This document shows positions 35,501 through 46,574 of a stretch of DNA of 64,000 nt, piece after piece (within the stretch, counting starts at the first letter, position 1; every line of letters starts with the position of its first letter). Made by a program: the position numbers and the translations under genes. Location of the stretch: positions 973,501 to 1,037,500 of the forward strand of contig NC_054750.1 of assembly GCF_018143015.1 (NCBI RefSeq). Direction: 5' to 3'. This DNA comes from Lytechinus variegatus (taxonomy: Eukaryota > Echinodermata > Echinoidea > Temnopleuroida > Toxopneustidae). Below the pieces are notes generated by a model that was not told the DNA's origin, did no database searches, and was given only the letters and a program-made list of their open reading frames with translations.

Positions 35501-38500
35501 GAATATTATTTGGGATGGAAATCCGAAAAGTCATGACATTGTCTCATCACTACTCCCAGTGTTTTTTTTTCTTATTCTTTCCGTAAATAAAAGCTCATAA
35601 AAACATACCGTTATTCGGACCCCAGAGGTTCACCAATCAATCAGAATTTGGAACTTTCTAAATCCGTTTCCTAGTTACAACACATAGCGATTTTTATTAT
35701 TCTTTCCGAATACTATATGCTGCCACCTTTATTTTCAAACATATTGAATAAGGCATCGATCGAAACAATCGCGAAGCAAAACAAATATACATTACAGCGG
35801 TTGCAAAATGATACTTGTATTACCACTCACGATTTGAACTTCAATTTATCACGCTTTTGAAGTTGTAGTAAGCGTTGGCAAGTATATCGAACACGGGATT
35901 TTGTGCGTATACTTTCCCCAATTATACTACTTCACTGAAAAACACGTAATCATGTACAAGCAATGGTACAAAATAGTCCAGGGGCGGCGGAACGTATTTT
36001 CGTGATGGGGGCAGCACAAAAAGGCACTTATATGCCAAGAAAGGGCACAATGAAGTGATTTTTGATTTATAAGACATTTATACAGGTTTTATGTTTTTTT
36101 GAGAGGGCGTAGCGAGCGATCGGTTTGTAAAAAAATCAAATCTGAAGTTGTTAAACTCGCTTTTTTGTCAATTATGGACATAATTACTGATACAAAAGAG
36201 CATCCTTGCGAGATGTTCCGAGCGCGAATCATAATAATAATAATAATACCAACATGCTTATATAGCGCATATCACTGCCAAATGCGTCCCTATGCGCTTC
36301 ATTGGATATTATTACCCTGGCTTTAGCCCCGCAGCCTTTTACAGCGCGGTGGCATTTCAAGGAATAAATTCCTGCCAGGTACCCACTTACCTCACCTGGG
36401 TCGAGTGCAGCACAACGTGGACGAAGTTCTTGCTGAAGGAAATTACGCCATGGCTGGGATTCGAACCCACGACCCTCTGTTTCAAAGTCCGAAGACTAAT
36501 CCACTGGGCCACAACGCTCCACATCATGAGCTCAAACTTTTGGAATTTCATGTAATAAGACATGAAAAAGCAGTTTTTGTGATTATGAGAAAAGGATGTG
36601 AATCTAACTAAGGAATTAATGCGAGCGCGAAGCACAAGCTGATTTTCTTTTAATATACTGACCAAAAAAGTACCTTTTAAAGAATGCATTTAATGAATCA
36701 TGAATAGGATACGGGTTGCATAGTCACCAATGTAATAATGCGAGCTGAAAATTTGTGATATTCTAACCAGAAAAATTGACATTCTAGGCATTTTATTTAA
36801 CCAGGAACAGAATAACTAACTTAATAAACAATAATTGGTGCAAGCGCAAAACACGAGCCAAAAATGTGAAATATTCAAACCTGAAAACTAGACTAAGCAT
36901 TTTTTAATGAACAGGGTGAGTATCATATTATTAATGAGAGCGCAAAGCGCGAGCCAGAAAATTGTGATTTTCTCACCTGTATAAACCTGGATATCTATAG
37001 TGGTGAATTATCGACCGATATGATATAGCACTGTTTGTAACCAGGAACAGACTGAGTACCTACTAAACAATAAATGATGCGAGCGCGAAGCGCGAGCCAA
37101 AAAAATTGTGATTTTTCTAACCTAAAATGTATTACGTTTTACTTCAAAAAGGCTATTTCATTTCGAAAAAGGGCACATTTCATTTTGAAAAAGGGTATTT
37201 TTCCCCACTTAGGATATTTTTTTGAGGGCACTTGCCGACCCCCCCATACGACAACATTTTGATGAGCTGCTGTGCGCCGGGTTGTAAGTCAGGAATGATT
37301 ATAGAATTTTCCCGATCATAAAATCGCTAAAATGGCGCTTTCAGAGAAAATGAAGACTACGAGAGGCCTACTAAAATAATAGAATGTAAATAGACATTTT
37401 TATGCATTATATTAAATCAAGGCTTTTCTTAAGAAATGAAATATTGCTGCTTGATTGATGTAAATAGCAACAAGTAACTTGTAAACTGCTTTCCAATCAT
37501 TCAATACGTAATGCACAGCAAAACTGTGGTGTTAACCATGTACATAGAGGACCACACCAGTTATTTTACACCGGTGTTAAATTGGCGGTGTTAGTTTTAC
37601 ACCTATAGGTGTTATTACAACACCTATGGTTGTTACATTTACACTCTTTTCTTTAATGTTATGTTCAATCTCTAGGGTGTTATTTTAACACCTCAGGGTG
37701 TGGTCCTCTATTAACACCAATTGGTGTAAGTTTTAACACCACAGTTTTTACAGTGTGGGGTCATAACTAGAAATCATACTTTGAATGAATTAAATTGAAT
37801 CGAATTGAATTGCAATTGCAATTGTCTGTTGAAATGAAAAAAAAATAATATGGCCTATGGTATTGAATAGAGAGCACCAAAAACAGACACCCCCGGCCTC
37901 CACAACTTACAAACACGGCAACGATATCATGTCTGGTATTCCATATCAGCTTTGTTTACACATTATCAGCAATTAGATCAGGTTATCACCCACAGTATGA
38001 TATCATATATGATTCACATACCTGGGATATTCTCAACTCTCATTTTTAGAATTGCACTTCCTCTTAATACGTTATTAATTATTTATATTATGATTAGTTA
38101 CCATCATAACAGATATCTGCATAGTTTGTTATTAACCTTTTTTATTATGATTGTCTAAGGTCGATAAAACTCCTCAGACCTTACCCCTATACGCAATGAA
38201 CCTAACACACAACATTGATACCATTTTTTTTCACCCATACAGTACAGGTAGCCAGATCATTATGTTTTCCGTTTTAGTATTATGTTATAGATATCATATA
38301 GAATGTTTTAGCCAAATATATGACAAAAATAAAAATAAAGAAAACAACAGCAAAATGGGGCACTTAAAAAACTAACAATTTATATTTCCACACGGAATTA
38401 ACGGCTGAATAGATAAAATAATGTTTACATAAAATAGGGATAAAACTCAAATATAATTCTCATTGATTTTAAGAAAGTTAAAGATGGGTTTCGAATATTC

Positions 38501-41500
38501 ATGCAATTTTTAATGTTCGCGTATTTAGGTAAGAGTACCCCGGATGAAGAGTGGCAGATTTGGAAAACTGCCTTGCATGTGTGATAAAGGAATCGGGCCG
38601 GAATCCTCAAGTTTATTGACGAAATGTCCTATCGTTGAAATAAAATATTCGCGACAGATTGACTGGGATAGCCCTCAATATTGAAGGCCTGAATATCTTT
38701 CGTGATGCTCTCAATGTATGTTTTTTATAAAAAAAAGATTGCATATAAAAACATAATAATAATAATAATAACGTTTTTTTATTTACCCAGGGTAGCCACT
38801 TCAGTTAAGAAACTGCTCTACCAGCGGGCCCTGCATAACATTATATGTTATTATTATCCTTCTCCAATCTAAATGCTGAGCGCCAAGCAAGAGGGCAGAA
38901 GGTCCCATTTTTATAAGTCTTTGGTATGACTCGGCCGAGGATCGAACCCACGACCTCCAGTTCATGAGACGGACGCTCTACCACTGAGCCACCATGTCCG
39001 GTTCGAAGATCTGTTTAATCAAATGTGACGATGCTTATGGTGACGTAATTTACATTATGAATGCATATTGATTATTAAATGCATACGCGTCGATCCAGGG
39101 GGGGGGGGGAGACTTACCCCGTCTCCTCGAATTTCGAATTTTGTATAGCAGCCTATGGAAGAGTGTCGTTTCACCACCCCACCCCACACCCTTTTATGGA
39201 CAAAAATCTCACGAACTAGATAGCAGCGCATAAATCAATAGATCATTGTTGTGTACTATTACCCGTTTTAGTATTTATCCCGATAATTTTTTATATAATT
39301 ATTATCCAGGAAACGACATGTACGACCCCGAGTTCAACTCGACATTCAGCCAAGCCAACAACGAACCTCGATGGTGGAACTACGGCGGAGAACCGATCTG
39401 GGTGACCAACCAGCTCAACGGTGGTCGTACGGTGTCCGTCTTCTGGCCCGGTGATCGTGTTAACATCTCCGGCATGACTGCGACCTATCACCAACCAGCC
39501 TACGATGGCTCCTTCCCATTCAATGATCGTATTGATCTAGTGGTTGGACTCATGTCCAATGGAAGTGCGAATCTAGGAATTTTGTACTTCCATGAACCAG
39601 ATAGCACAGGACATCTTCAAGTAAGCGTCGACAAAAAATACTGTTTTGAAATTAATATACTTTGGAGCATTGACCTTATGCTATGTACCTCCTGGTTAGA
39701 TTTTTTTTATTTATAGGCTTTAACTTGTGAAATTTTGACATCAAACACCAGCTTTCTAAACCTAAGGTTTTCAAGGAATCATCTTCTGATGTCAATAACG
39801 TGAAAGCGTCGTGGTGTACACTCTAAATTACAGGGATTTAAAATAAGTCCAGAGAGACTGTAGTTAGGGACCAATCGATTTCTGGATTCAGTTTTAATCC
39901 TAAAGACTTAAATTTAAATCTCAAATGATTTAAATTGAAATCTTTCGAGATTCAAAAATGAATCTTAAAGCCTGTGTATAGCTTTGGTAAAGGGTCAATA
40001 ATGTGATTGATAATCGAATATCATCTAATATGACAGTCTTACTGAAGCGCAGAGACCGTTAGATATTTTTCCAACTGCACTTCTCTGAGAAAATTTCAAA
40101 TATTCAAATCTTGGATATATAGCGCCCTCTCTCGGCGATGCTAGTTTTAAATTAAAAAATGGGCATTCAAGCACTTATCTTATAAATTTAGTGATTAGAT
40201 ATCCAAAAGTTACAGACAAAGAACATATCTTGAAAGTTTCAGCCCATTCCATGATTTGGAATAGGATTTAATTGAAAGACAAATACACACAGATATTTTA
40301 ATTTGATCGGGTGACCCGATCAAGTTAAATTTCCATGTAAAATCGCAAAATTTATCATGTAAAACACATTTTCATTTTATATCCTCCACATCATAACTGT
40401 TATAGGGCATATCCATTCATATTAGCTAGCAATGAATTGGAATAGTGATAGGTGCATTTTGTTGGATTTACCAAAACTATACACAAGCTTTAAGGATTCA
40501 AACTAAATCCGGAATTCGATTGGTCCCTAACTACAGTCCATGTGGACTTATTTTAAATCCCTGTAATTTAGAGTGTAGCGGTTCTGACTCTCGCCTTGTA
40601 ATCAGAGGGTCGTGTGTGTACGAACCCCACCATGGCCTCGCGTCCTTTGGCAAGGCGTTAATCCACACTTTGCCACTCTCCACCCAGGTGTTAATTGGGT
40701 ACCCGGTAGGATTTGAAAACCTATATGTATAGTATGCCAAGCAATTTAGTCTTGGAACTCTTGGTGGAATGCTCCCCAGGGAGTGGAGAAGGTGCATACA
40801 TTGTATGCGAGCATGCAAGGATCCGATGACTGGGGTAATAATATGTCTGTAAAGCGCTTAGAGACGTCGCGACGTTCAGATGTATTAAGCGCTATGTAAA
40901 TGCGGATTATTATTATTATTATTATAACAAAATGAAAGAACACGAACAATGAATACTATCACCGTAATTTCTTCCACCTTTCATTTCACAATTAACACAT
41001 GTAAAGATTATCTCAGTCTGTGATGTTGAATAGATGAAAAGAAACTGTCATTCGGATTTTCGGTGTGCAATACTCATTCTCATATTCGTTTGCTCAGTGG
41101 ATATACATGTTTGTACATAATACCTTATATAGATCCTCCACAATGCAGACTTTTCAAAAACAGTAGTTACAAAGAGCTGAAAGCCAACATTAATAGACAT
41201 ATTTTTTTTTACAAATTTGTGTTTACACCAGGGTCCTCTAAATACAAAGAGTGATTGATCTAATCAACTTCAACTATATCAAAATCCATCACTACCATAA
41301 TTTTTCCTTGAAGGAAATTATCAAAATGTCCTTTGTACACAGCGAGGAAGCATACTGAATTGTCAAGACAATAATTGATGCATGAGTAAGCTTCATAATA
41401 ATCTGGAAAACATTTTGAACAAGAATACTTTCTAGATGCTGGCATTGCTGCTTTACAAGAGACTCGAAATGCAAAAGAGCTATAATCTGGTCCCGTATAT

Positions 41501-44500
41501 CACACTCTTCTGAGAGTGAGACGGGGGACCATTCATTTTGGTATGGGATTTACATCTTTTAAGAGTGGATTATAGCTCCTTCTGGAGTGAACATATATTT
41601 TAAGAGATATTTTTGCTTCAGAATGAGGTAAATCCACCCTCAAAAGATGTAAATTCCACTCCAAAATGATCAGTTCCTCGCCTCACTCTGGAAGGAGTGT
41701 ATTCCAGATTTAACTCTTTTGCATTTAGATGAGATCAATCGCACGTACCCCTTTGAAAAATGGGGCCAGTCTCATCTGATCTCCACCATCAAACCTCTTG
41801 GGGGCCGTCTTACGAAGAGTTGCGATTGATCCGATCAATCGCAAATATGGAAAGCCAGCAACATCGACATCTGAAATACATGTCTGTTCAATTATGCTGC
41901 ATATACTGTAGAGCGCTTAGAGACTTCTGACAAAGTAAGTATTAAGCGCTATATAAGCAAGTATTATTATTATTCAAAATATTTTCTAGAAATGACGTCA
42001 TTCACTGTTGTCTTGACAATAATTACGCTCCTCTTTGTTTTCAAAGGACATTGAGCAAATTTCCAAGAGAAAAAAAATTATGACATTCTTGGATGTCCAT
42101 ATACTTGAGGCTGATCGGAACAATCGTAACTCTTTGTAAGACGGGGCCCTGATCTCTCATTTCATCTCTTTAATTTATAATTTCAAAAGGGTCCAGAATC
42201 AGAAGCCACTGCTGACAGTATAGCCATGTGTGACGAAACCCTTGGCTATCTCCTGGATAAGCTCGATGAAGCCAATCTCCTCGATGACGTCAACATTATA
42301 CTAACAAGTGACCACGGCATGACGTCCGTATCTTCTAACCAAACCGTGTTCCTCGATGATTACATTGACCGGAGCCTTTATTTCTACACCAACAATGATC
42401 CAGTGTTCGGTTTGTGGCCTTATGAAGGTTTGTATAACGGCTCACCTTCGTTGTGTCGTATCATGATTTCCTAAATAAGTGAAATTATATTGATGAATTA
42501 AAGCATGTTTCAATTTGTATTTCGGATGATGTTACTTTGTTACGAATAGGTTTGAACTTGCAGATAAAGGTGGCTGATTACATTTTGCTTAATTCTTAAA
42601 ACTTAATTTTAAAATAATAAAATGTATGTTTATAAGATTGCATAGTATGTACTTTAGCCTTTATAATAAATGTATTGTTCAGAATAAAAAAAGAATCGGA
42701 CCGAACACCTTGATGTACATACTCTGAACGATTTTGCTAAGTACATGAAGATGAAGTTGGCATATTGTATGATTTATCTAACTTTAATAATGCAACTGCA
42801 TGTAAGTAAATAAATGAATGAATAAATAAATAACATTAATAATTAAGTAAATAAAAAGCAGATACTAAACTTACATTATATTAAGTTATATTCGTGTGTA
42901 TACCACTTCAACAAATAGGCTGAGTTGAAGAAGAAGTGGTCACAGAGCAGCACCTTGAAGCTCGTCACTTCGCGGTATCTATTTTTTTCAACGACTATCG
43001 AATTTATTTATCACTCTTTATCTTCATAGAGGGAAACACTGATGCCTTGTACAACGCTTTAAAAGATGCTCATCCAAGTATGAACGTTTACCTGAAAGCG
43101 GAGATTCCCGAAGAATACCATTATCGAGACAATCGACGTACTAGCCCAATCCTTGTCGTCATGGAGGAAGGGTGGCATGTATGGATAAACAGATCTGTGG
43201 CCGGAAACTGGCAAAGTAATTCATGAATTTCATGAAATTTTTATATGTTTTATCAGTGGTAATTGATGCCATGTATAATTAGCAATATAATTGATTTAAT
43301 CACACTTTTGTTTTCCAGTTATCGAATGGGATTTATACGGAATGAAACTAATGGCAAGTGTAGATCTACTAAGTAGCGAATGTACTCCCACATGAAATTC
43401 GTCGGGCCTGATCTTAAGTGATTTAACTGAATTATTTAAGTATGTAGAACTCTTTTTAATTTTTTCAAGATATTGATGAGAATGTTGTTGTCTCGTCTGC
43501 ATGGCATAGACACAACTTTGCTGACGGCGGCGTTGTCAACATTGAAATCTCAACCAAGGTTAAGTTTTTGAAATTTCATCATAACTTAGAAAGTACATGG
43601 ACCTAGACATCTACCTAAGTGAACTTGGACATAAGGATAATCAAATAGCACTGATCATTCATGAGGTTCAGGTCACATGACCAAGGTCAAAGTCAAAGGT
43701 CATGTAGGGTCAATGAACTTTGACCATGTTTTCAATGTCATCATTTAAATCTTAACCAAGGTTAAATTTTTGAAATGTCGTCATAACTTAGAAACTAGGA
43801 AAATTAAACATTAGGGTAATCAAGTATCACTGATGATCTTGCATGATTTTCAGGTCACGTGACCAAGGTCAAAGGTCATTTAGGGTCAACGAAATTTGTC
43901 CATATAGGATGTATTTTTTTAATGTTACTATTTTTTAAATGTTATCATAAGTTTGAAAGTTTATGGATGTACAGTAGTTCATGGCATAAGGGTAATCAAG
44001 AATCACTGATGCACAGCAAAATCTGTGGTGTTAACCGGTGTACATAGAGGACCACACCAGTTATTTTACACCGGTGTTAAATTGGTGGTGTTAGTTTTAC
44101 ACCTATAGGTGTTATTACAACACATATGGTTGTTACATTTACACTCTTTGGTGTTATGTTCAATCTCTAGGGTGTTATTTTAACACCTCAGGGTGTCAGT
44201 TTTAACACCACAGTTTTTACAGTGTAGTGTTACACGAGTTTCAGGTCACGTCATCGAATTCATTCAGGGTAAATGACCTCAGCACTTTATTATCATATAG
44301 ATGGTGTTGTTTGTTTTCATAATCATTCCTTTTTTAGTTGTTTTCTAAGTCAGCACTGTTGGTATATTGCATAAATGCAGGCGAGACTGCCAGAAGCTAT
44401 CCAATTGTTTTAGAGAATTATTCCTCGTCTTTTACTCGACTTTTTTTTAAGAATCTTTTTCACACTTATTGCTATTATTCTCTCTATATATATCTCTTTC

Positions 44501-44957
44501 CCACCCCTCTGTCCTTCATTCTTCCTCCTTTCCCCTTCTGTATTTCTATTCTTCATCTCACACAATATACTAGCACTAAAACTTGTATATTTCGTCTTCT
44601 TCATTATACCTTATAGGATACAATGGAAATCATGGCTTCTTGAACACGCTTGAAAGCATGCGATCAATCTTCATCGCTTCTGGCCCCGCCTTCAAAACCA
44701 ACTACGCGTCTGATGATTTGCTGGATGGCGTTGACGTGTACAACTTGATGTGTCACCTCCTCTCAGTAAGCCCCGCCCGAAACAATGGCACGTTTAGTCA
44801 CGTGCAGCCTCTTTTGGCCAATGAGGTGACAGGAACCACTCCTTTGGCGGGAATGGAGACGACCTTTCAGATGACGACGGGATCAGGCTTTCGTGAAACC
44901 TTTTCTCCACTCCTCCTATCGCTCGGTTTTACGATATCTTTAGCTTTTTATAATTAA
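32254..44957 (+). CDS. Ectonucleotide pyrophosphatase/phosphodiesterase, ENPP4/5-like, five exons
   Basis: An alkaline-phosphatase-superfamily ectoenzyme that cleaves phosphodiester or pyrophosphate bonds of extracellular nucleotides. Exons: 32254-32551, 39310-39620, 42190-42427, 43030-43215, 44617-44957; phases 1,0,1,1 agree and the product is 457 aa, the usual length for ENPP4/5. Residues 1-20 form a hydrophobic signal peptide. Metal and catalytic residues are present: D44 (VVFDGFR), the nucleophile T78 (FVTKTFPGHHT), D197 and H201 (EPDSTGH), D244 and H245 (SDHGM), and H350 (GNHGF). The C-terminus (SPLLLSLGFTISLAFYN) is a short hydrophobic tail with no cytoplasmic domain, suggesting a GPI anchor or a single membrane span. 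There is no somatomedin-B or nuclease-like domain, so it is not ENPP1-3. Substrate cannot be told. Looks intact. Confidence 0.93.
33406..35210. mobile_element. hAT-like element with CAGGGGCGTAACAGG ends in ENPP intron 1
   Basis: The left end CAGGGGCGTAACAGGGG and right end GCCTGTTACGCCACTG are inverted; the flanks ACCTTATG and ACCATATG agree at 7 of 8 bases, the expected hAT duplication. The 1.8-kb interior has long pyrimidine tracts, GCGAAGCGAGCGA words and a smaller CAGGGGTGGCGCCAAC ... GTCGCCACTG insert near 34455-34520. No transposase reading frame. Confidence 0.72.
33925..34130. repeat. Polypyrimidine (TTC/TCC)n tract
   Basis: About 200 bp of CTT/TTC/TCC repeats that give Phe/Ser-rich spurious open frames. 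A similar tract lies at 35000-35155. Confidence 0.85.
36227..36524 (-). mobile_element. tRNA-derived SINE, family S3, full length, minus strand
   Basis: On the minus strand it starts GGAGCGTTGTGGCCCAGTGG, has the B box GGGTTCGAATCCC, the body TACCTGGCAGGAATTTATTC, and the tail GCGCTATATAAGCATGTTGG then (ATT)n. The same head begins at 63970 and a head-truncated copy is at 52005-52240. Confidence 0.85.
36600..37110. repeat. Cluster of GCGAGCGCGAAGCGCGAGC motifs
   Basis: Four units spaced 120-240 bp (near 36618, 36838, 36936, 37078) carry TAATGCGAGCGCGAAGCGCG-like cores followed by GAGCC and AAAATTGTGATTTTC. Single related motifs lie near 30268, 30341, 31106, 31580, 33556 and 63920. Poor coding potential. 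Confidence 0.7.
37514..37755. mobile_element. ACACC/GGTGT hairpin-chain MITE, copy 1
   Basis: Ends are CACAGCAAAACTGTGGTGTT and TAACACCACAGTTTTTACAG. The interior is a series of short palindromes, including ACACCGGTGT, ACACCTATAGGTGT and ACACCAATTGGTGT. It lies in ENPP intron 1. Four other copies are in the window. Confidence 0.85.
38756..39003 (-). mobile_element. tRNA-derived SINE, family S2, minus strand
   Basis: On the minus strand: CATGGTGGCTCAGTGGTAGA (A box), CTCATGAACT in the anticodon loop (CAT, tRNA-Met-like), GTGGGTTCGATCC (B box). The body TCATACCAAAGACTTATAAA and AGTGGCTACCCTGGGTAAAT is followed by (ATT)n. ENPP intron 1. Confidence 0.85.
39310..39620 (+). CDS. ENPP exon 2
   Basis: Acceptor TTATCCAG. 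Encodes NDMYDPEFNSTFSQANNEPR, then GGEPIWVTNQLNGGRTVSVF (the PIWVTNQ motif is diagnostic for ENPPs) and YFHEPDSTGHLQ with the second zinc-site Asp and His. Donor GTAAGC, phase 0. Confidence 0.95.
39800..40925 (+). mobile_element. SINE, family S1, split by a TA-flanked transposon
   Basis: The first ~18 bp (GAAAGCGTCGTGGTGTA) lie left of the insert 39819-40575; the rest (TAGCGGTTCTGACTCTCGCC ... GCGCTATGTAAATGCGGATT then (ATT)n) lies right of it. It matches the intact copy at 3056. ENPP intron 2. Confidence 0.85.
39819..40575. mobile_element. TA-flanked inverted-repeat element, CACTCTAAATTACAGGGATT ends
   Basis: The left end CACTCTAAATTACAGGGATT and right end AATCCCTGTAATTTAGAGTG are exact inverses; pairing continues, with gaps, for about 100 bp (GGGACCAATCG and CGATTGGTCCC). 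A TA target duplication is visible because the host SINE sequence GTGTAGCGG is known. 757 bp, no gene. Confidence 0.9.
41469..41729. mobile_element. Palindromic MITE with AAATGCAAAAGAG ends
   Basis: AAATGCAAAAGAGCTATAAT on the left and TTTAACTCTTTTGCATTT on the right are inverted. The interior TTTACATCTTTTAAGAGTGG and CCTCAAAAGATGTAAATTCC also pair. ENPP intron 2. Confidence 0.75.
41801..42150. mobile_element. MITE with GGGGCCGTCTTACGAAGAGT ends and a nested SINE tail
   Basis: GGGGCCGTCTTACGAAGAGT and ACTCTTTGTAAGACGGGGCC are inverted ends. At 41909-41973 a SINE tail (GAGCGCTTAGAGACTTCTGA, GCGCTATATAAGCAAG, (ATT)n) is embedded. It ends 40 bp before ENPP exon 3. Confidence 0.7.
42190..42427 (+). 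CDS. ENPP exon 3
   Basis: Acceptor TTTCAAAAG. Encodes GPESEATADSIAMCDETLGY, then NIILTSDHGMTSVSSNQTVF. SDHGM supplies an Asp-His metal pair. Donor G|GTTTGT in phase 1. Confidence 0.93.
43030..43215 (+). CDS. ENPP exon 4
   Basis: Acceptor CTTCATAG. Encodes EGNTDALYNALKDAHPSMNV, then IPEEYHYRDNRRTSPILVVM and EEGWHVWINRS, matching ENPP5 VPERWHYKYNSRIQPIIAVA and DEGWHI. Donor A|GTAATT, phase 1. Confidence 0.9.
43495..44290. repeat. Ancient AAGGTCAAAGGTCA-type interspersed repeat, ENPP intron 4
   Basis: Contains CATGGCATAGACACAACTTT, GGCGGCGTTGTCAACATTGA and repeated blocks of CATAACTTAGAAA then GTCACATGACCAAGGTCAAA. I know this text as a widespread repeat of marine invertebrate genomes. It is split by the MITE at 44012. 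Confidence 0.65.
44012..44224. mobile_element. ACACC/GGTGT hairpin-chain MITE, copy 2, nested in an older repeat
   Basis: Starts CACAGCAAAATCTGTGGTG and ends CCACAGTTTTTACAGTG. It splits the AAGGTCAAAGGTCA repeat (about 43495-44290), whose GATTTCAGGTCAC-type text resumes after it. ENPP intron 4. Confidence 0.85.
44617..44957 (+). CDS. ENPP exon 5: last zinc histidine and hydrophobic tail
   Basis: The acceptor ACCTTATAG joins as NWQ-R-YNGNHGFLNTLESM; the His of GNHG is the last metal ligand. IASGPAFK and YNLMCHLLSVSPARNNGT are typical ENPP C-terminal blocks. The stop is at 44955-44957. Confidence 0.93.
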
Positions 44958-45360
44958 CTGTAGAATGGAACAAGTGAATATACGGAGTAAAAACGCTGAT
45001 TAAACGTTTAAAACTTATTCGTGTATTTATAACGAATCGTTTGCAATGTGACTTGAACAAGAGATAGTTGAGATCATGTCGCAAACTTAATGCTCTCATT
45101 TTTCACCAGCATATTCTATGTGCAAGTTATGTATGTCTGGACCACTGAAATGTTGTTTTGGTCGAATTGACGGGCTCATTATTTGTATAGATAAAAATCA
45201 TAATGTAAATATAATGAACAATAATGTAATGAACACTAAATGAATGAACATAGCGAATGAAGGTGAGGAAGCGAACAGATATACCAATTTTCAAAATGTG
45301 TAGATATCTAGGATTAAACGAAAAAAAAGCATTAGTCAACATTTCTTAACAGACCAATAT

Positions 45361-45523
45361 CAGGGTAGCGTTTCATCAACATTTTCGTCCGACAGGTTGT
45401 CAGATCTGACAACTTTCCTTGATTTTGATTGGCTGAACAGCATTGTTACTTTGGTAACTGTCGGATAGAACAGGACTTGTCGGGTAAAACGTCCGACAAG
45501 TCCTTTCATGAAACGCTCTCCTG
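45361..45523. mobile_element. MITE, CAGGGTAGCGTTTCATCAAC ends, best copy
   Basis: Ends are CAGGGTAGCGTTTCATCAAC and CTTTCATGAAACGCTCTCCT; ATAT stands at both edges as a possible target duplication. The interior palindrome GTCAGATCTGAC and GTCCGACAAG repeats make it hairpin-rich. Confidence 0.72.
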
Positions 45524-46067
45524 ATATTCAGTTGTGGTAATGATCTTTTCTGATAATGATTATATCAACAAATTTATCATATTAACAATAATCATAATAA
45601 TTATAATATGGATAATAATGATAATAATAACAGCAGTAATAATAATATTGATGATGATAAGTAGAGGCATGAAATATTTATTTTAAAGTTTTGCAACCAA
45701 AAAATAAAAAACAGCAGTATATCGAATGGAATTCGAGGGACATTGTTATGGTGAAAATTGTTATACAATTAATGGAAAAAATAATATTACTTTTGTGGAA
45801 ATGTTGGATAGAACCCCCCCCCCCTACACACACATGCACACACCCTCATGCAAGCCATCGCAGATATCGATTTTGCTTTGTTCCATTGACATAGCATTCC
45901 TCTTGTAACTATAATTAGGAATATTGAGCTTGGAAAGTTCAATTTTCCTGTAAAATTAATCAGTTATTCTTGCATTAAAAGTGTAAATCTGTTTACACTG
46001 TAAAAAAAGAGAAGAAAAAAAAATAACGAAAAAATATAAAATTCCAAAGAGTTGCATGTATATATAA

Positions 46068-46318
46068 ACCGGTCATGTTGGCTCAGTGGTAGAGCGTCTG
46101 CCTCATGAACGGGAGGTCGTGGGTTCGATCCCTGGCCGAGTCATACCAAAGACTTATAAAAATGGGACCTTCTGCCTTCTTGCTTGGCGCTCAGCATTTA
46201 GACTGAAGAAGGGGTAATAATAACATGTTATGTTATGCAGGGCCCGCTGGAAGAGCAGTCTTATGATTGAAGTGGCTACCCTGGGTAAATGAAACGTTAT
46301 TATTTATTATTATTATTA
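46068..46318 (+). mobile_element. tRNA-derived SINE, family S2, plus strand
   Basis: Starts CCGGTCATGTTGGCTCAGTG, has CTCATGAACG in the anticodon loop, GTGGGTTCGATCCC as B box, then the same body as 38756-39003 and an (ATT)n tail. Nearly identical to that copy, so fairly young. Confidence 0.87.
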
Positions 46319-46574
46319 TATGTTTGCATGTAGAATCCTGGGTACGGCCATTACAAAATATCATAATAAAACACTAAAATGATATCAAAAAAATATTTAC
46401 GGTTACTTCATTTTTACCAACCTGACTAATTAAGAAGAATGGAAAGGGTAAAACAAAATGTATCAATTCTGAGTTCATGTGCAATTGAAGTTTATATCCG
46501 TTTTTTTTTACATCCGATAAAATCTTGATAATGTTTGAACATTCTGAAAGGTTGTAAATAACTAGGAAGGTCAA

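Noticed and set aside
43472-43559. A possible extra ENPP exon (acceptor TTTTTCAAG, open to a donor-like AAGGTTAAG)
   Set aside because: It reads NIDENVVVSSAWHRHNFADG, unlike any ENPP, most of it is text of a widespread interspersed repeat, and exons 4 and 5 already join in phase without it.
46072-46143. A functional tRNA-Met gene
   Set aside because: The tRNA-like part has A and B boxes and CAT in the loop, but it is followed by the SINE body and (ATT)n tail, and a near-identical copy sits at 38756-39003.
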